64,000 bases of DNA from JASLQO01 sp002327525 (GCA_030744435.1 JASLQO010000024.1:62001-126000), one strand, 5' to 3'. Counted from the stretch's first letter, positions 1 through 9,137 are shown. Numbers and translations are program-made. The notes: generated by a model not told the origin, from the letters alone.

Positions 1-5
1 GGCAG

Positions 6-899
6 TCATCGCCGCCCCTTTTTTCGGGATCTTTGCGCCATCAGACGCTCGGCGAAACGTGACGTGGCGGGAGAGAGCGTGTAACCCTTGCGCCATGCGA
101 GACCCAGACGCCTAGTAATGGCTATTCCGGTCACCTCGATCTCACGCACCAGTTCCTGGCCGTGTACGCCGAGCTGGGAAACGAACGCCAGGTTGCCGGT
201 GGTGGCGACCATGCGCAGAATCGCGGGAATCGAGCGCAGTTCCATGACCACGTTGATCTCGATTCCGGCCTCGCGCAGATTAGAATCGACGATCTGGCGA
301 ATGGAACTGCCGCCTTCGAAACCGACGAAGTTCTGACCATCTAGGTCGGTGACCGATACGTTTGTCGCGCTTGCGAGAGGATTGTCTGCCGCGGCGATGA
401 GCACGATGTGATCGTCTAGCAGCAATTCGATTTCGAGCCCGGCCGTGCGCACCGGTTGAGTGACCAATCCGAGTTCCAGCCGGCCTTCGGCCACGTCACT
501 GGCGATCTCGCTGCTACCCGCTTCTTTCACCTGGAAGTGTACCTGGGGATGGTCGCGCTGAAATTCGGCGATGGCGTTGGGGAGGACGAAAGAGACGGCT
601 GTCGCGCCGCCACCGATACGCACCGTACCTCCTTCGACGTTGTTATGGCTTGCGACCTCGGCCTTCAGGCTGTCGTACCGGTCGATGAGAACGCGTGCCT
701 CGCGCTCGACCAGAACTCCGAGTTCAGTGAGCTGTGCGCCCTTTCTGCTACGGCTGAGCAGTTCGGCACCGAACTCTTGTTCCAGATGCTGGATGCGCCG
801 GGTTAGTGCCGGTTGAGTGAGACCGAGTCGATTGGCGGCTTCGGTTATGGCACCGGCATCGGCCACTGCGATCAGAGAGCGGAGCAGGCTGAGATCCAT
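6..899 (-). CDS. LysR-family transcriptional regulator
   Basis: A 297-residue LysR-type regulator. The N-terminal winged helix-turn-helix (residues 1-60) reads MDLSLLRSLIAVADAGAITE and continues through an AANRLGLTQPALTRRIQHLE recognition helix. Residues about 90-290 form the periplasmic-binding-like effector domain. Length matches the family. The start is the ATG at 897-899 and the gene is complete, with its TGA at 6-8. It is transcribed divergently from acnB across a 127-base AT-rich gap, the usual layout for a LysR regulator and its target, so control of acnB and of itself is a reasonable inference. The effector cannot be told from sequence. Confidence 0.93.
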   Translation of the reverse strand: MDLSLLRSLIAVADAGAITEAANRLGLTQPALTRRIQHLEQEFGAELLSRSRKGAQLTELGVLVEREARVLIDRYDSLKAEVASHNNVEGGTVRIGGGATAVSFVLPNAIAEFQRDHPQVHFQVKEAGSSEIASDVAEGRLELGLVTQPVRTAGLEIELLLDDHIVLIAAADNPLASATNVSVTDLDGQNFVGFEGGSSIRQIVDSNLREAGIEINVVMELRSIPAILRMVATTGNLAFVSQLGVHGQELVREIEVTGIAITRRLGLAWRKGYTLSPATSRFAERLMAQRSRKKGRR

Positions 900-1026
900 G
901 AACCCGTACGTCTGCAGTCAATGGTATAAATATAACGTATGTTAACTATGCAAAGTATCCATTTTACGCATGTAAAACGCTCTGTTAGATTACTCGCCAA
1001 ACAACGAATGCTCAAGGGAGGACACC
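900..1026. promoter_or_regulatory. Divergent promoter region between lysR and acnB
   Basis: This 127-base gap between two divergent genes is much more AT-rich than its surroundings, with a TATAAATATAACGTATGTTA stretch around 924-944. It must hold both promoters and probably LysR operator sites. An aagggaggac ribosome binding site sits just before the acnB ATG. I could not single out one convincing T-N11-A box. Confidence 0.5.
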
Positions 1027-3624
1027 ATGCTTGAAGCCTATCGCGCTCACGCCGCCGAACGTGCCGAACAAGGCATTGCGCCACTGCCGTTGTCTGCGGA
1101 GCAGGTTGGCGAACTGATCGATCTGTTGAAAGCCCCACCCGCGGGAGAGGAGGACTTTCTCATCAATCTTCTCACCGAACGGGTTCCACCGGGCGTGGAC
1201 GATGCGGCATACGTGAAAGCCGCCTTTCTCGCCAATGTTGCCAAGGGCGAGGCTGAATGCGGTCTGATTGACAGGGCGACGGCCATCGAGATTCTCGGCA
1301 CGATGCTCGGCGGCTACAACATCATGCCGCTGGTCGATCTGTTGGATGACGACAAGTTCGCCGCCCAGGCCGCGGAGCAACTCAAAGGCACGTTGCTGAT
1401 GTTCGACGCCTTCCATGATGTGGCACAGAGAGCCGAGAACGGCAACGCGCATGCACAGGCGGTGTTGAATTCCTGGGCCGAGGCCGAGTGGTTCGAGAAG
1501 CGCGGCAAGGTACCCCAGAGCATCAGGCTCACGGTCTTCAAGGTGGCTGGGGAGACGAACACAGACGATCTGTCCCCGGCGCAGGATGCCTGGTCGCGCC
1601 CGGACATTCCGCTGCATGCACTCGCCATGCTGAAGAATCCTCGCGAGGGCATCACCAATGCCATCGATCAGATCGAGGCACTGAAGAACAAAGGCAACGG
1701 CGTTGCCTACGTCGGTGACGTGGTCGGAACTGGCTCCTCGCGCAAGAGTGCCACCAACTCGGTGTTGTGGACCATGGGTGACGACATTCCGCACGTGCCC
1801 AACAAACGCCAGGGCGGGGTGGTGCTCGGTGGCAAGATCGCCCCTATCTTTTTCAACACGGTAGAAGATTCCGGCGCCCTGCCCATCGAATGCCCTGTGG
1901 ACAAGCTCGCGATGGGTGATGTGATCGTCGTGAAGCCCTACGAGGGCGTGATCGAGAACGAGAGCGGTGAGGTGATCTCCGAATTCAAGCTCAAGACCGA
2001 TGTCATCCTCGACGAGGTGCAGGCTGGTGGCCGCATCCCGCTGATCATCGGGCGCAGCCTCACCGAGCGTGCTCGCGAAGTGCTGGAGCTCGGTCAGACG
2101 GATGTGTTCCGCCGCCCGAAAGACCCGCAGGCGAGTACCAGAGGTTTTACTCTGGCGCAGAAGATCGTCGGTCGTGCCTGTGGGCTGCTGGACGGCCGGG
2201 GTATCCGGCCGGGCACCTATTGCGAACCGCGTATGGGCACAGTGGGTTCTCAGGACACGACGGGCCCCATGACGCGGGATGAGCTGAAAGAACTGGCCTG
2301 CCTTGGCTTTTCAGCCGATCTGGTGATGCAGAGCTTCTGTCACACCGCGGCCTATCCCAAACCGGTGGATATCGAAACTCAGCACACCCTGCCGGATTTC
2401 ATCCAGAATCGCGGAGGTGTTGCCCTGCGCCCCGGCGACGGCATCATCCATAGCTGGCTGAACCGGATGCTGTTGCCCGATCAGGTGGGCACGGGGGGTG
2501 ACTCGCACACCCGATTTCCTCTCGGCATCTCCTTTCCGGCGGGATCCGGACTGGTGGCCTTTGGTGCGGCGCTCGGTGTGATTCCGCTCGATATGCCGGA
2601 ATCGGTGCTGGTGCGTTTCACGGGCGAGATGCAACCCGGCATCACGCTGAGGGATCTGGTGAACGCAGTTCCTTACGCGGCCCTGCAACGAGGCCTGCTG
2701 ACCGTTGAGAAGCAGGGTAAAAAGAACGTATACAACGGCCGCATTCTCGAGATCGAAGGGTTACCGGATCTGACGGTCGAGCAGGCGTTCGAGCTATCGG
2801 ATGCGTCTGCGGAGCGCTCGGCTGGCGGTTGTACGATCAATCTCTCGGAAGATTCTGTGGCCGAATATCTGCGTTCGAACGTCGTGATGCTGCGCTGGAT
2901 GATTGCGAATGGCTACGGTGACGTGCGTACTCTCGAACGGCGCGCCCAGGCGATGGAAGCCTGGCTTGAGAACCCGTCGCTGCTGCGTGCGGACGAGGAC
3001 GCGCAGTATGCGGAGGTGATCGAGATCGACATGTCGGAGATCACCGAACCTCTGCTGGCCTGCCCCAACGACCCGGATGACGTAAAGACGCTCTCCGATG
3101 TGGCAGGCACCAGGATCGATGAAGTGTTCATCGGCTCATGTATGACCAACATCGGTCACTTCCGTGCTGCTGGCAAGCTCCTGCAGGCGGCGGATACCGT
3201 CATACCTACTCGCCTGTGGATCGCACCTCCCACCAAGATGGATCAGCAGCAGCTGATGGAAGAGGGTTACTACAACATCTACGCGCAGTCCGGTGCCCGC
3301 ACCGAGATGCCCGGGTGTAGCCTGTGCATGGGCAATCAGGCCCGCATTGCTCCGGGAAGTACCTGTGTATCGACCTCGACCCGCAACTTCCCCAACCGAC
3401 TCGGCCAGGGTTCCAACGTATTCCTCGCCTCTGCGGAGCTGGCGGCCGTCAGCGCGGTTCTCGGCAAGCTGCCCACACCTGAGCAGTACATGGAGTTCGC
3501 GGTTCAGATTGACTCCATGGCGCCGGAGATCTACGACTACCTGAACTTCGATCAGGTACCCGCGTTTCTCGCAGCCGCCGATGAAGGTCGCTCCATCGCG
3601 AAGGAGATCGTCGTCCAGGCCTGA
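1027..3624 (+). CDS. acnB: Bifunctional aconitate hydratase 2 / 2-methylisocitrate dehydratase (AcnB)
   Basis: AcnB converts citrate to isocitrate in the TCA cycle and can hydrate 2-methyl-cis-aconitate in the methylcitrate cycle; it is a cytosolic [4Fe-4S] enzyme. The protein is 865 residues, the same length as E. coli AcnB. It has the AcnB-specific order: N-terminal HEAT-like domain (about 1-160), swivel domain (about 165-385), then the catalytic domains. Cluster cysteines are visible in FIGSCMTNIGHFRAAG and in CSLCMGNQA. The ATG at 1027 follows a gggagga Shine-Dalgarno. It stands alone on the plus strand and converges with the MATE gene downstream. Confidence 0.97.
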   Translation: MLEAYRAHAAERAEQGIAPLPLSAEQVGELIDLLKAPPAGEEDFLINLLTERVPPGVDDAAYVKAAFLANVAKGEAECGLIDRATAIEILGTMLGGYNIMPLVDLLDDDKFAAQAAEQLKGTLLMFDAFHDVAQRAENGNAHAQAVLNSWAEAEWFEKRGKVPQSIRLTVFKVAGETNTDDLSPAQDAWSRPDIPLHALAMLKNPREGITNAIDQIEALKNKGNGVAYVGDVVGTGSSRKSATNSVLWTMGDDIPHVPNKRQGGVVLGGKIAPIFFNTVEDSGALPIECPVDKLAMGDVIVVKPYEGVIENESGEVISEFKLKTDVILDEVQAGGRIPLIIGRSLTERAREVLELGQTDVFRRPKDPQASTRGFTLAQKIVGRACGLLDGRGIRPGTYCEPRMGTVGSQDTTGPMTRDELKELACLGFSADLVMQSFCHTAAYPKPVDIETQHTLPDFIQNRGGVALRPGDGIIHSWLNRMLLPDQVGTGGDSHTRFPLGISFPAGSGLVAFGAALGVIPLDMPESVLVRFTGEMQPGITLRDLVNAVPYAALQRGLLTVEKQGKKNVYNGRILEIEGLPDLTVEQAFELSDASAERSAGGCTINLSEDSVAEYLRSNVVMLRWMIANGYGDVRTLERRAQAMEAWLENPSLLRADEDAQYAEVIEIDMSEITEPLLACPNDPDDVKTLSDVAGTRIDEVFIGSCMTNIGHFRAAGKLLQAADTVIPTRLWIAPPTKMDQQQLMEEGYYNIYAQSGARTEMPGCSLCMGNQARIAPGSTCVSTSTRNFPNRLGQGSNVFLASAELAAVSAVLGKLPTPEQYMEFAVQIDSMAPEIYDYLNFDQVPAFLAAADEGRSIAKEIVVQA

Positions 3625-3676
3625 GCGGCGGGCTTCCCGAATCCGACCGGCCGCTGTTGCGAACCAATGGCGGCCG

Positions 3677-5050
3677 TCACGCCGCAGCGGCCCGCGCACT
3701 GGTGCGTTCCACCGAATCACGGTTCCACCACCAGGCGAAACCTCCCAGGACGACATTCGTGAAGGCGGTCGCCAGGAAGATCCCGACATACCCCCAGACC
3801 GAGTCAGCCCAGATTGCCAGTGGAATGTAGAAAACGAATGTGCGCACGACTGCGAGGATGAGAGGCGGCATTGGCAGACCTCGTGCGTTGAAGCACGAGT
3901 TGGCGATCTGCATGATGCCCATGAACCCGATGCTGAGCGGTATGATGAGGAAGAAGGCCCACGCCACCTCGCCCACCACGGGATTGTCGTCGATTGCGAA
4001 CACTATCATTCTGCCGAAAAGCATCATCATGGCGAAAGTGAATACTCCCCAGGCAAGACAAAAACGGTTGCATAGGCTCAACGCCCGCTTCACGCGATCG
4101 TAGTTCCCCGCGCCCCAGTTCTGTCCCGCGAACGGCTCGATGGAGGACGATGCGGACCATAGAATCATGTGAGCCAGGGTTTCGACCCGGGACGCGACGT
4201 TGTATCCGGCTACCACTTCGTGGCCATGCAGTGCCAGCAGGCGAGTGATGATCAACATCGAGACCGGCATTATCAGACCACTGGCGATGGCCGGCGCGCC
4301 CACGTGCAGGATGTCTCGCCAGGACTGCGCGAGTCCGTGGAACGACCACTGCAGCATGCGTACCCGAATGAGCAACGCTGCGTAGATCGCAACGCTGACG
4401 GTGCGTGAGGCAACGTACGCCCGTGCCGCACCCGCGATGCCCAGTGCCGGGAATCCCAGCCAGCCAAAGATTAGCACCGGTCCCATCAGGATCTGGAGCA
4501 GAGATCCGATGGCCATTACCACACCTGGGCTGGCCGCGCTGCCCGTGGCGCGCAGAAGCGTAGAACCCACCATGCCCAGCATGAAGAACGGGAAGCCCAG
4601 CATGTAAACCTGTAGGTACTCGACGGTCATCGTCTGCACCGTGGCGCGGGCGCCCAGTGCGATGGCGATTTCTTCCGCCAGCATACCGCCCGTGAGTCCG
4701 AGCACGATGCCGATGAACACGGTGAGAATGTGCGCGTGTGTGACCAGTTGCGCGGCGCGTTCTCTCTTACCCGCGCCTATGACCCGGGCGATTACGGACG
4801 ATGCGCCGGTGCCGATGCCGCCGGCGAAGGCAAAGAGCGTGATGGTAATTGGAAATGCGAACCCCATGGCCGCCAGCGCTTCCGTGCCGACGATTCCGAG
4901 ATACACCGCCTCAGCCAGTTGGGCAACGTTGAGTGATACGGAACCGAGTGCCATGAAGGATCCCAGGCGTACCAGGTGGCCGCCAACACCGCCCTCAGTG
5001 AAACCTCCTCTCGTTGGCGGATTTTCGCCCAAGATATTTGACCTGTTCAC
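3677..5050 (-). CDS. MATE-family multidrug/Na+ antiporter
   Basis: A 457-residue polytopic inner-membrane protein with about 12 hydrophobic segments and MATE features: an N-terminal LGSVSLNVAQLAEAVYLGIV helix, GGIGTGASSVIARVIGAGKR after TM2, and the internal repeat GHEVVAGYNVASRVETLAHM. MATE proteins export cationic drugs or metabolites using Na+ or H+ gradients; the substrate is unknown. The longest frame opens with a GTG at 5048-5050 that lacks a good ribosome binding site, so the exact start is uncertain. A Fur-like palindrome lies about 50 bases upstream. Confidence 0.9.
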   Translation of the reverse strand: MNRSNILGENPPTRGGFTEGGVGGHLVRLGSFMALGSVSLNVAQLAEAVYLGIVGTEALAAMGFAFPITITLFAFAGGIGTGASSVIARVIGAGKRERAAQLVTHAHILTVFIGIVLGLTGGMLAEEIAIALGARATVQTMTVEYLQVYMLGFPFFMLGMVGSTLLRATGSAASPGVVMAIGSLLQILMGPVLIFGWLGFPALGIAGAARAYVASRTVSVAIYAALLIRVRMLQWSFHGLAQSWRDILHVGAPAIASGLIMPVSMLIITRLLALHGHEVVAGYNVASRVETLAHMILWSASSSIEPFAGQNWGAGNYDRVKRALSLCNRFCLAWGVFTFAMMMLFGRMIVFAIDDNPVVGEVAWAFFLIIPLSIGFMGIMQIANSCFNARGLPMPPLILAVVRTFVFYIPLAIWADSVWGYVGIFLATAFTNVVLGGFAWWWNRDSVERTSARAAAA

Positions 5051-5099
5051 AGGTGATCAGATTAAACGAATCGTGTAGCGCCAATCGTGATTTGGAATC

Positions 5100-5122
5100 A
5101 ATGAGAATGAGTTGTTCTCAAT
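5100..5122. promoter_or_regulatory. Imperfect palindrome, Fur-box-like
   Basis: The sequence aatgagaatgagttgttctcaat contains TGAGAA and TTCTCA arms around a 7-base centre. AATGAGAAT is a common half of proteobacterial Fur boxes, but the spacing does not fit the 19-bp consensus exactly. It lies upstream of the MATE gene and downstream of the broken methyltransferase. Iron control of the MATE gene would be inference only. Confidence 0.3.
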
Positions 5123-5184
5123 GATCCTTTTGGGATGGAGAGCACGACTTTGATGTGGGCGCGATTGTTAGGTCAGCATAGCGG

Positions 5185-5814
5185 CTATCGATTCTTCTGT
5201 GCAATGTACAGACAGACGCTGCCGAATCCTCCTGCCTCTTCGCGCCGAAACGAAAATCCATGTGCCGAGAGCAGCGAATCGATGTCCCGGATGACATCCT
5301 CGGCTCTGGCCATGGCGGCGGTCATCTGCATGCCCAGGAAATTGCCATCTTCCGGATAGACAAAATCAACCAACAGCAACGAGCCGTTCATTGTCAGTAC
5401 ACGCTTGAATTCAGGAAGGGCTTTATCGCCACCCGGATAGCCTGACAGGGCCATGGTGTTGATGATGGTATCGAAGGTATCGTTCGCGTATGGCAGATGT
5501 TCCACGTTTGCCTGTTACAACTCGGCATGTTGAGCGCGCTTGGCGAGGTTGTGCTGTGTGGTGATCACCATGGTCGCGTTGTAGTCGATGCCGAAAACGT
5601 TGTATCGATCGGCATATTGCGTGAGCAGATAACCGGTTGCGAAAGATGCCTTGAGCACCAACGGGCCCTGGATGTGTGGCAGGATGGACTTGATTCACGT
5701 CTTCCAGACGGGCAACAGTCGAACCGCCAGGTCGTATGTTCTCGCGTATCTGGAATAGGCGGCCTGGTGCCGATCGGAGATATTCAATCGATCTGATGGG
5801 GTCTTAACCATCAT
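5185..5814 (-). pseudogene. Class I SAM methyltransferase, interrupted by two nonsense codons
   Basis: Read through two stops, a single minus-strand frame gives a 209-codon class I methyltransferase with no frameshift. It begins MMVKTPSDRLNISDRHQAAY, carries a motif I region degraded to VLKASFATGYLLTQYADRYN (families usually have E-x-SFGTG here), then EHLPYANDTFDTIINTMAL as motif II and a C-terminal LLLVDFVYPEDGNF strand. TGA at 5695-5697 (codon 40) and TAA at 5515-5517 (codon 100) interrupt it. The altered glycine motif suggests decay beyond the stops. The 3' half could only be made from an internal start. Confidence 0.8.
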
Positions 5815-5847
5815 GTCAGTGGCGACTGTGAGGCGTACACCAACACC

Positions 5848-6519
5848 TCATCGGAACAACGGAATGAGTGTTTCACGCCATAGTGCGTAACCCGCACCGT
5901 GCAAGTGGAGTTCGTCGTTGCTGAATTCGTCTTTGATCGACCCGTCCGTGGTATCCAGGAACAGAGGATAGAGGTCGACCCAGGTGGCCCGATCCGCTGT
6001 CTCGGCGGCCAGTGTGCGGTTGAGTGCTTCCACTGCACCGCGGTACTCAGCAGCGCGGGGCAGGACGCTTTGCACGAACAATTCGGTTTCCGGGGAGGTG
6101 CGCTTTATTCCATCGAGGATACTGATCGTATTGGCAACGATGATATCTTCGGATACGCCCAGGGCAAGATCGTTGGTGCCGATCAGTAAAAACACCCTTG
6201 CGGGGTGTCCGGCACTCACCTGATCCAGGCGCGCGAGGACACCGGCGGTCGTATCGCCGCCGATACCGCGGTTGCGTACTTTGCGTGCAGGAAACCACTC
6301 AGCCCAGCGGCCCCCATCCGTGATCGAATCGCCCAGAAACACGGTTTCACCTGGCGCCACACCGAGCGTTTCGTACTGGCTGACCAGACGTTCGTAACCC
6401 GGGCGGATGAAGTTGTCACCGAACATCTTCATCAATCCCCCGCCGGGACCGGCCCAGATCACAATTGCCAACACGATGGCATTGAGTGCGATGGATATGC
6501 CTATCAACAGCTTTTTCAT
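5848..6519 (-). CDS. SGNH/GDSL-family esterase or lipase, membrane-anchored
   Basis: A 223-residue SGNH hydrolase. All four blocks are visible: GDSITDGG with the nucleophilic serine, RGIGGDTT for the glycine, GTNDLALG for the asparagine, and DELHLHGAGY for the catalytic Asp/His. The N-terminus MKKLLIGISIALNAIVLAIV is a single signal-anchor or signal peptide, so the catalytic domain should be periplasmic. The ATG at 6517-6519 is chosen because it starts this hydrophobic segment and follows aaagagcag; a longer frame upstream has no family likeness. The natural ester substrate is unknown. Confidence 0.9.
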   Translation of the reverse strand: MKKLLIGISIALNAIVLAIVIWAGPGGGLMKMFGDNFIRPGYERLVSQYETLGVAPGETVFLGDSITDGGRWAEWFPARKVRNRGIGGDTTAGVLARLDQVSAGHPARVFLLIGTNDLALGVSEDIIVANTISILDGIKRTSPETELFVQSVLPRAAEYRGAVEALNRTLAAETADRATWVDLYPLFLDTTDGSIKDEFSNDELHLHGAGYALWRETLIPLFR

Positions 6520-6600
6520 GGTCTGCTCTTTAGGGTCATGAAATGAACACGCGTTCGAGAGCGTAATCGGGAAACACAACGGCGGGGGATTTCTCAGCAC

Positions 6601-6735
6601 TCAAGCGCCTTCTCCTTCCCAGAGGCTGACCACCATCCCCGCCTCCAGGTATGGTACGCCCGCTACGACGACCCTCCCACCGTTTTCGAGCCGCGAAAGC
6701 ACTTCCAGCCAGGCGGTGATACGTTGAACCTGCCG
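6601..6735 (-). pseudogene. C-terminal scrap of an RND-efflux periplasmic adaptor (MFP)
   Basis: A minus-strand frame ending in TGA at 6601-6603 reads ITAWLEVLSRLENG followed by GRVVVAGVPYLEAGMVVSLW, the typical ending of membrane-fusion proteins of RND pumps. No start, lipoyl or hairpin domain is present upstream, so only about 40 residues survive. The call rests on this short motif alone. Confidence 0.4.
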
Positions 6736-6830
6736 ATACGCACGCTGGAAGTGTATTGCGCCGCGCAGGATCTGCCGATTTCGCTGATGCAGGTTGCAGA
6801 GTTCAAAGGCAGCGTCGGGCAGAGTGTGAT

Positions 6831-6974
6831 CTGGCCGTCGTGATCATGGTTGGATTAGGCGTGGGTTTCGTGCTGACATTGGGCATGGCGCCGGTTCTGT
6901 ATAGCTTGATGTTCTTGCGCGAAGAGTCGGAAATGACGCCTGCGCGTGCGTCAGGCACCGCCATCACACCATAG
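6831..6974 (+). pseudogene. C-terminal scrap of an RND-efflux permease
   Basis: About 47 residues on the plus strand, beginning LAVVIMVGLGVGFVLTLGMA and followed by PVLYSLMF, resemble the last transmembrane helix of AcrB-type permeases. The frame just upstream (ending GQSVIWPS, then a stop) could be its shifted continuation. It faces away from the adaptor scrap at 6601-6735, which is not the normal rnd operon arrangement and implies rearrangement. The 470 bases between 6520 and 6991 contain nothing else I recognise. Confidence 0.35.
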
Positions 6975-6991
6975 TGAGCTTCACTAGGCCG

Positions 6992-7219
6992 TCATTCTGA
7001 CGGTTTGGGGGATTCCGGAGGCAGATTGAAAAATCGTTGCCAGGGCGCCAGTGCGCCCGTGAAGATGGCCTTCACGAATTCTTCCTGCTGGCTTTGCGAG
7101 GATTGCAACCCTTCCGCAAATCGATCGATGAACTGTTTCTGTATGCCCTGAACGTCCGGCATGCCCATGAAGCGCCGCAGTTCGTCCGGAGTGAGATCAA
7201 TTTCAATATTGATTTTCAT
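6992..7219 (-). CDS. DUF6489-family small protein
   Basis: A 75-residue acidic protein starting MKINIEIDLTPDELRRFMGM, followed by PDVQGIQKQFIDRFAEGL. This matches the N-terminal pattern I associate with DUF6489, small proteobacterial proteins of unknown function. The ATG at 7217-7219 follows gggaaag and fits the family start. There is no signal peptide or membrane segment, and it is not in an operon. No function can be assigned. Confidence 0.72.
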   Translation of the reverse strand: MKINIEIDLTPDELRRFMGMPDVQGIQKQFIDRFAEGLQSSQSQQEEFVKAIFTGALAPWQRFFNLPPESPKPSE

Positions 7220-7394
7220 GGGTCTTTCCCGATGGGGTGTGGCGAGAATACGCTCAAGTGCTGACAAAGGCATGCCTGGAATTCGCACCACCCGACGAAT
7301 ACTCGAAGATGAGCCGCACTAGTCGGCGACGCGGGGTTGACCCTCTCATGCGGGACGAACGATGATGCGGACCGATGAATTAAAGGAGTGATGT

Positions 7395-8075
7395 GTGGAT
7401 TTCGATACGCTGGTTCGTGAACGGCGCAGTATTCGAGGATATAAGACCGACCCGGTACCCCGGCAAGTGATCGATGAGATCATAGAGGTGGCGAAGGGCG
7501 CTCCTTCGTCCATGAACACACAGCCCTGGTTCTTCCACGTGATTACGGGTGAGCCGCTCGAACGTATCCGCCTGGGCAACACCGAGCGGATGCTGGCCGG
7601 AGCGCCGGTGCAGCGCGAGATTCCCGTTCACCAGAAGGGCTATAAAGGCGTTCACCGTGAACGCCAGGTGGAGATTGCCGTGCAGCTGTTCGAGGCTATG
7701 GGAATAGAGCGCCACGACCAGGAACGGCGTCGGGACTGGGTGATGCGCGGGTTTCGACAGTTCGATGCGCCGGTATCCATCGTCATGACGTACGACAAGT
7801 CACTGGAACCTGCCACGATCAGCCACTTCGATCTGGGCGCGGTGGTCTACGGACTGGTGCTGGCGGCCTGGACGCGTGGACTTGGTACGGTGATCAATGG
7901 GCAGGGCATCATGCAGTCTACCGTGGTGCGCGAGCATGCCAGCATTCCGGAGTGGCAGACTATCATGACCTGTATCGCTATGGGCTATCCGGATATGGAC
8001 TTCGCCGCCAATTCTGTTAAATCGAGGCGCACGTCGAACGAGGATATCGTGACATACGTGGGTTTTGATGACTGA
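7395..8075 (+). CDS. Nitroreductase-family FMN oxidoreductase
   Basis: A 226-residue flavoenzyme with nitroreductase-fold signatures: RRSIRGYKTDPVPRQVIDEI at the N-terminus (FMN phosphate contacts) and GAPSSMNTQPWFF. The C-terminal half has DLGAVVYGLVLAAWTRGLGT and a GYPDMDF stretch. Family members reduce nitro groups, quinones or enones with NAD(P)H. Translation starts at GTG 7395, seven bases after an aaaggag Shine-Dalgarno. It opens a same-strand run of redox genes reaching 11.5 kb. The substrate is unknown. Confidence 0.9.
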   Translation: MDFDTLVRERRSIRGYKTDPVPRQVIDEIIEVAKGAPSSMNTQPWFFHVITGEPLERIRLGNTERMLAGAPVQREIPVHQKGYKGVHRERQVEIAVQLFEAMGIERHDQERRRDWVMRGFRQFDAPVSIVMTYDKSLEPATISHFDLGAVVYGLVLAAWTRGLGTVINGQGIMQSTVVREHASIPEWQTIMTCIAMGYPDMDFAANSVKSRRTSNEDIVTYVGFDD

Positions 8076-8182
8076 AAAGGGTGTTATTGATCGGATGTTG
8101 ATCTGCATCAATACCTCTCATCGTGAAATCCCAATGATTTGATTTGTCGCCTTGGAGAAGGCTGTCAATCAGGGATGGGGTC

Positions 8183-8659
8183 ATGGGTTTCGCACTATCT
8201 GGTATGCAACTCACGAGTGCCGCCTTCGAAACCGGGGGCGTCATTCCTGCCAAACACACCGGTGAAGGAGAAGACTCCTCACCGCCGCTGGCATGGGCGG
8301 ACGCACCAGAGGGAACCCGGTCGTTTGCCGTCGTCTGCCACGATCCCGATGCGCCTCTGGTCACGCCGGGACACTACGGCTTCGTGCACTGGGTGCTGTA
8401 CAACATACCGGGTACCGAATCCGGGCTCGCCGAGGGGGGTGGCGCACACACGCTGGGGCGCAATGATTTCGGCAAGTCCGGTTACGGTGGCCCCATGCCG
8501 CCGGAAGGGCACGGCACGCACAACTACTTTTTCTGGTTGATGGCGCTCGACAGGGAAGGGGGCCTGGCGCCCGGATTGACGATGTGGGAGCTGCTGGAGA
8601 AAATCGAGCCCAACGTCACCGCAATGAACCGCCTGGTAGGCACTTATCGGCGAGACTAG
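8183..8659 (+). CDS. YbhB/YbcL-type PEBP-family protein
   Basis: A 158-residue phosphatidylethanolamine-binding-protein-like domain. Visible hallmarks are the ligand-pocket motif CHDPDAP, HWVLYNIPG, and GYGGPMPPEGHGTHNYFFWL, followed by ALDREGGL. Bacterial members (YbhB, YbcL) are small ligand-binding proteins without a settled function. I place the start at the ATG at 8183, after a gggatgggg stretch; an earlier TTG would add 13 residues unlike the family. There is no signal peptide, so it should be cytoplasmic. Confidence 0.9.
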   Translation: MGFALSGMQLTSAAFETGGVIPAKHTGEGEDSSPPLAWADAPEGTRSFAVVCHDPDAPLVTPGHYGFVHWVLYNIPGTESGLAEGGGAHTLGRNDFGKSGYGGPMPPEGHGTHNYFFWLMALDREGGLAPGLTMWELLEKIEPNVTAMNRLVGTYRRD

Positions 8660-8684
8660 CGAGTGTCGCAGGCAGGGGGGGGCT

Positions 8685-9137
8685 ATGTACATCGTTCACC
8701 TGTACATCTCGTACGATCACAACTACGTTGGCCACCATGGCGAGCCCGCCGGAGATCATCCCATTGTGGAAGTGGATGCGGTCGAGTGCGTCGCTGGGAG
8801 AGGACTGCGTGGCGATCGCTACTTTGATAGAGAGAAAGACTTCAAAGGGCAGATCACTTTCTTCTCGGATGAGGTGTATCGCAGTCTGCGCGAACGTTTT
8901 GACACCGATCTCGAGCCTTCCGCGTTTCGCCGCAATGTCATAACGAGAGGCGTCGATCTGAACACGCTGATCGGCCAGGAATTCGAGGTGCAGGGCACTC
9001 TTTTCTACGGCACCGAAGAATGCCGGCCATGCTACTGGATGGATCAGGCTGTTGCGCCGGGCGCTGAAGATGCCATGCGTGGAAATGGCGGTCTGCGGGC
9101 CCGGATTCTCACGGACGGTGTGCTCAAGGCCGACTGA
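8685..9137 (+). CDS. MOSC-domain protein
   Basis: A 150-residue single MOSC domain. MOSC domains bind the molybdenum cofactor or carry sulfur through a conserved cysteine. Seen here: AGRGLRGDRYFD, KGQITFFSDEV, the FRRNVITRGVDLNTLIGQEF strand, and EECRPCYWMD, where the cysteines would be active. It ends GNGGLRARILTDGVLK, as expected. It starts at the ATG at 8685 after gcagggggggct, 25 bases behind the PEBP gene. The acceptor or partner is unknown. Confidence 0.9.
   Translation: MYIVHLYISYDHNYVGHHGEPAGDHPIVEVDAVECVAGRGLRGDRYFDREKDFKGQITFFSDEVYRSLRERFDTDLEPSAFRRNVITRGVDLNTLIGQEFEVQGTLFYGTEECRPCYWMDQAVAPGAEDAMRGNGGLRARILTDGVLKAD

Noticed and set aside
3648..3676. CGGCCGC/GCGGCCG repeat between acnB and the MATE gene as a terminator
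   Set aside because: Only 7 bp with a 15-base loop, no T-tract, and it abuts the MATE stop codon.
5695..5697. TGA in the methyltransferase as another selenocysteine codon
   Set aside because: It is not at a catalytic or cysteine position, a second stop (TAA) follows in the same frame, and the SAM motif is damaged.
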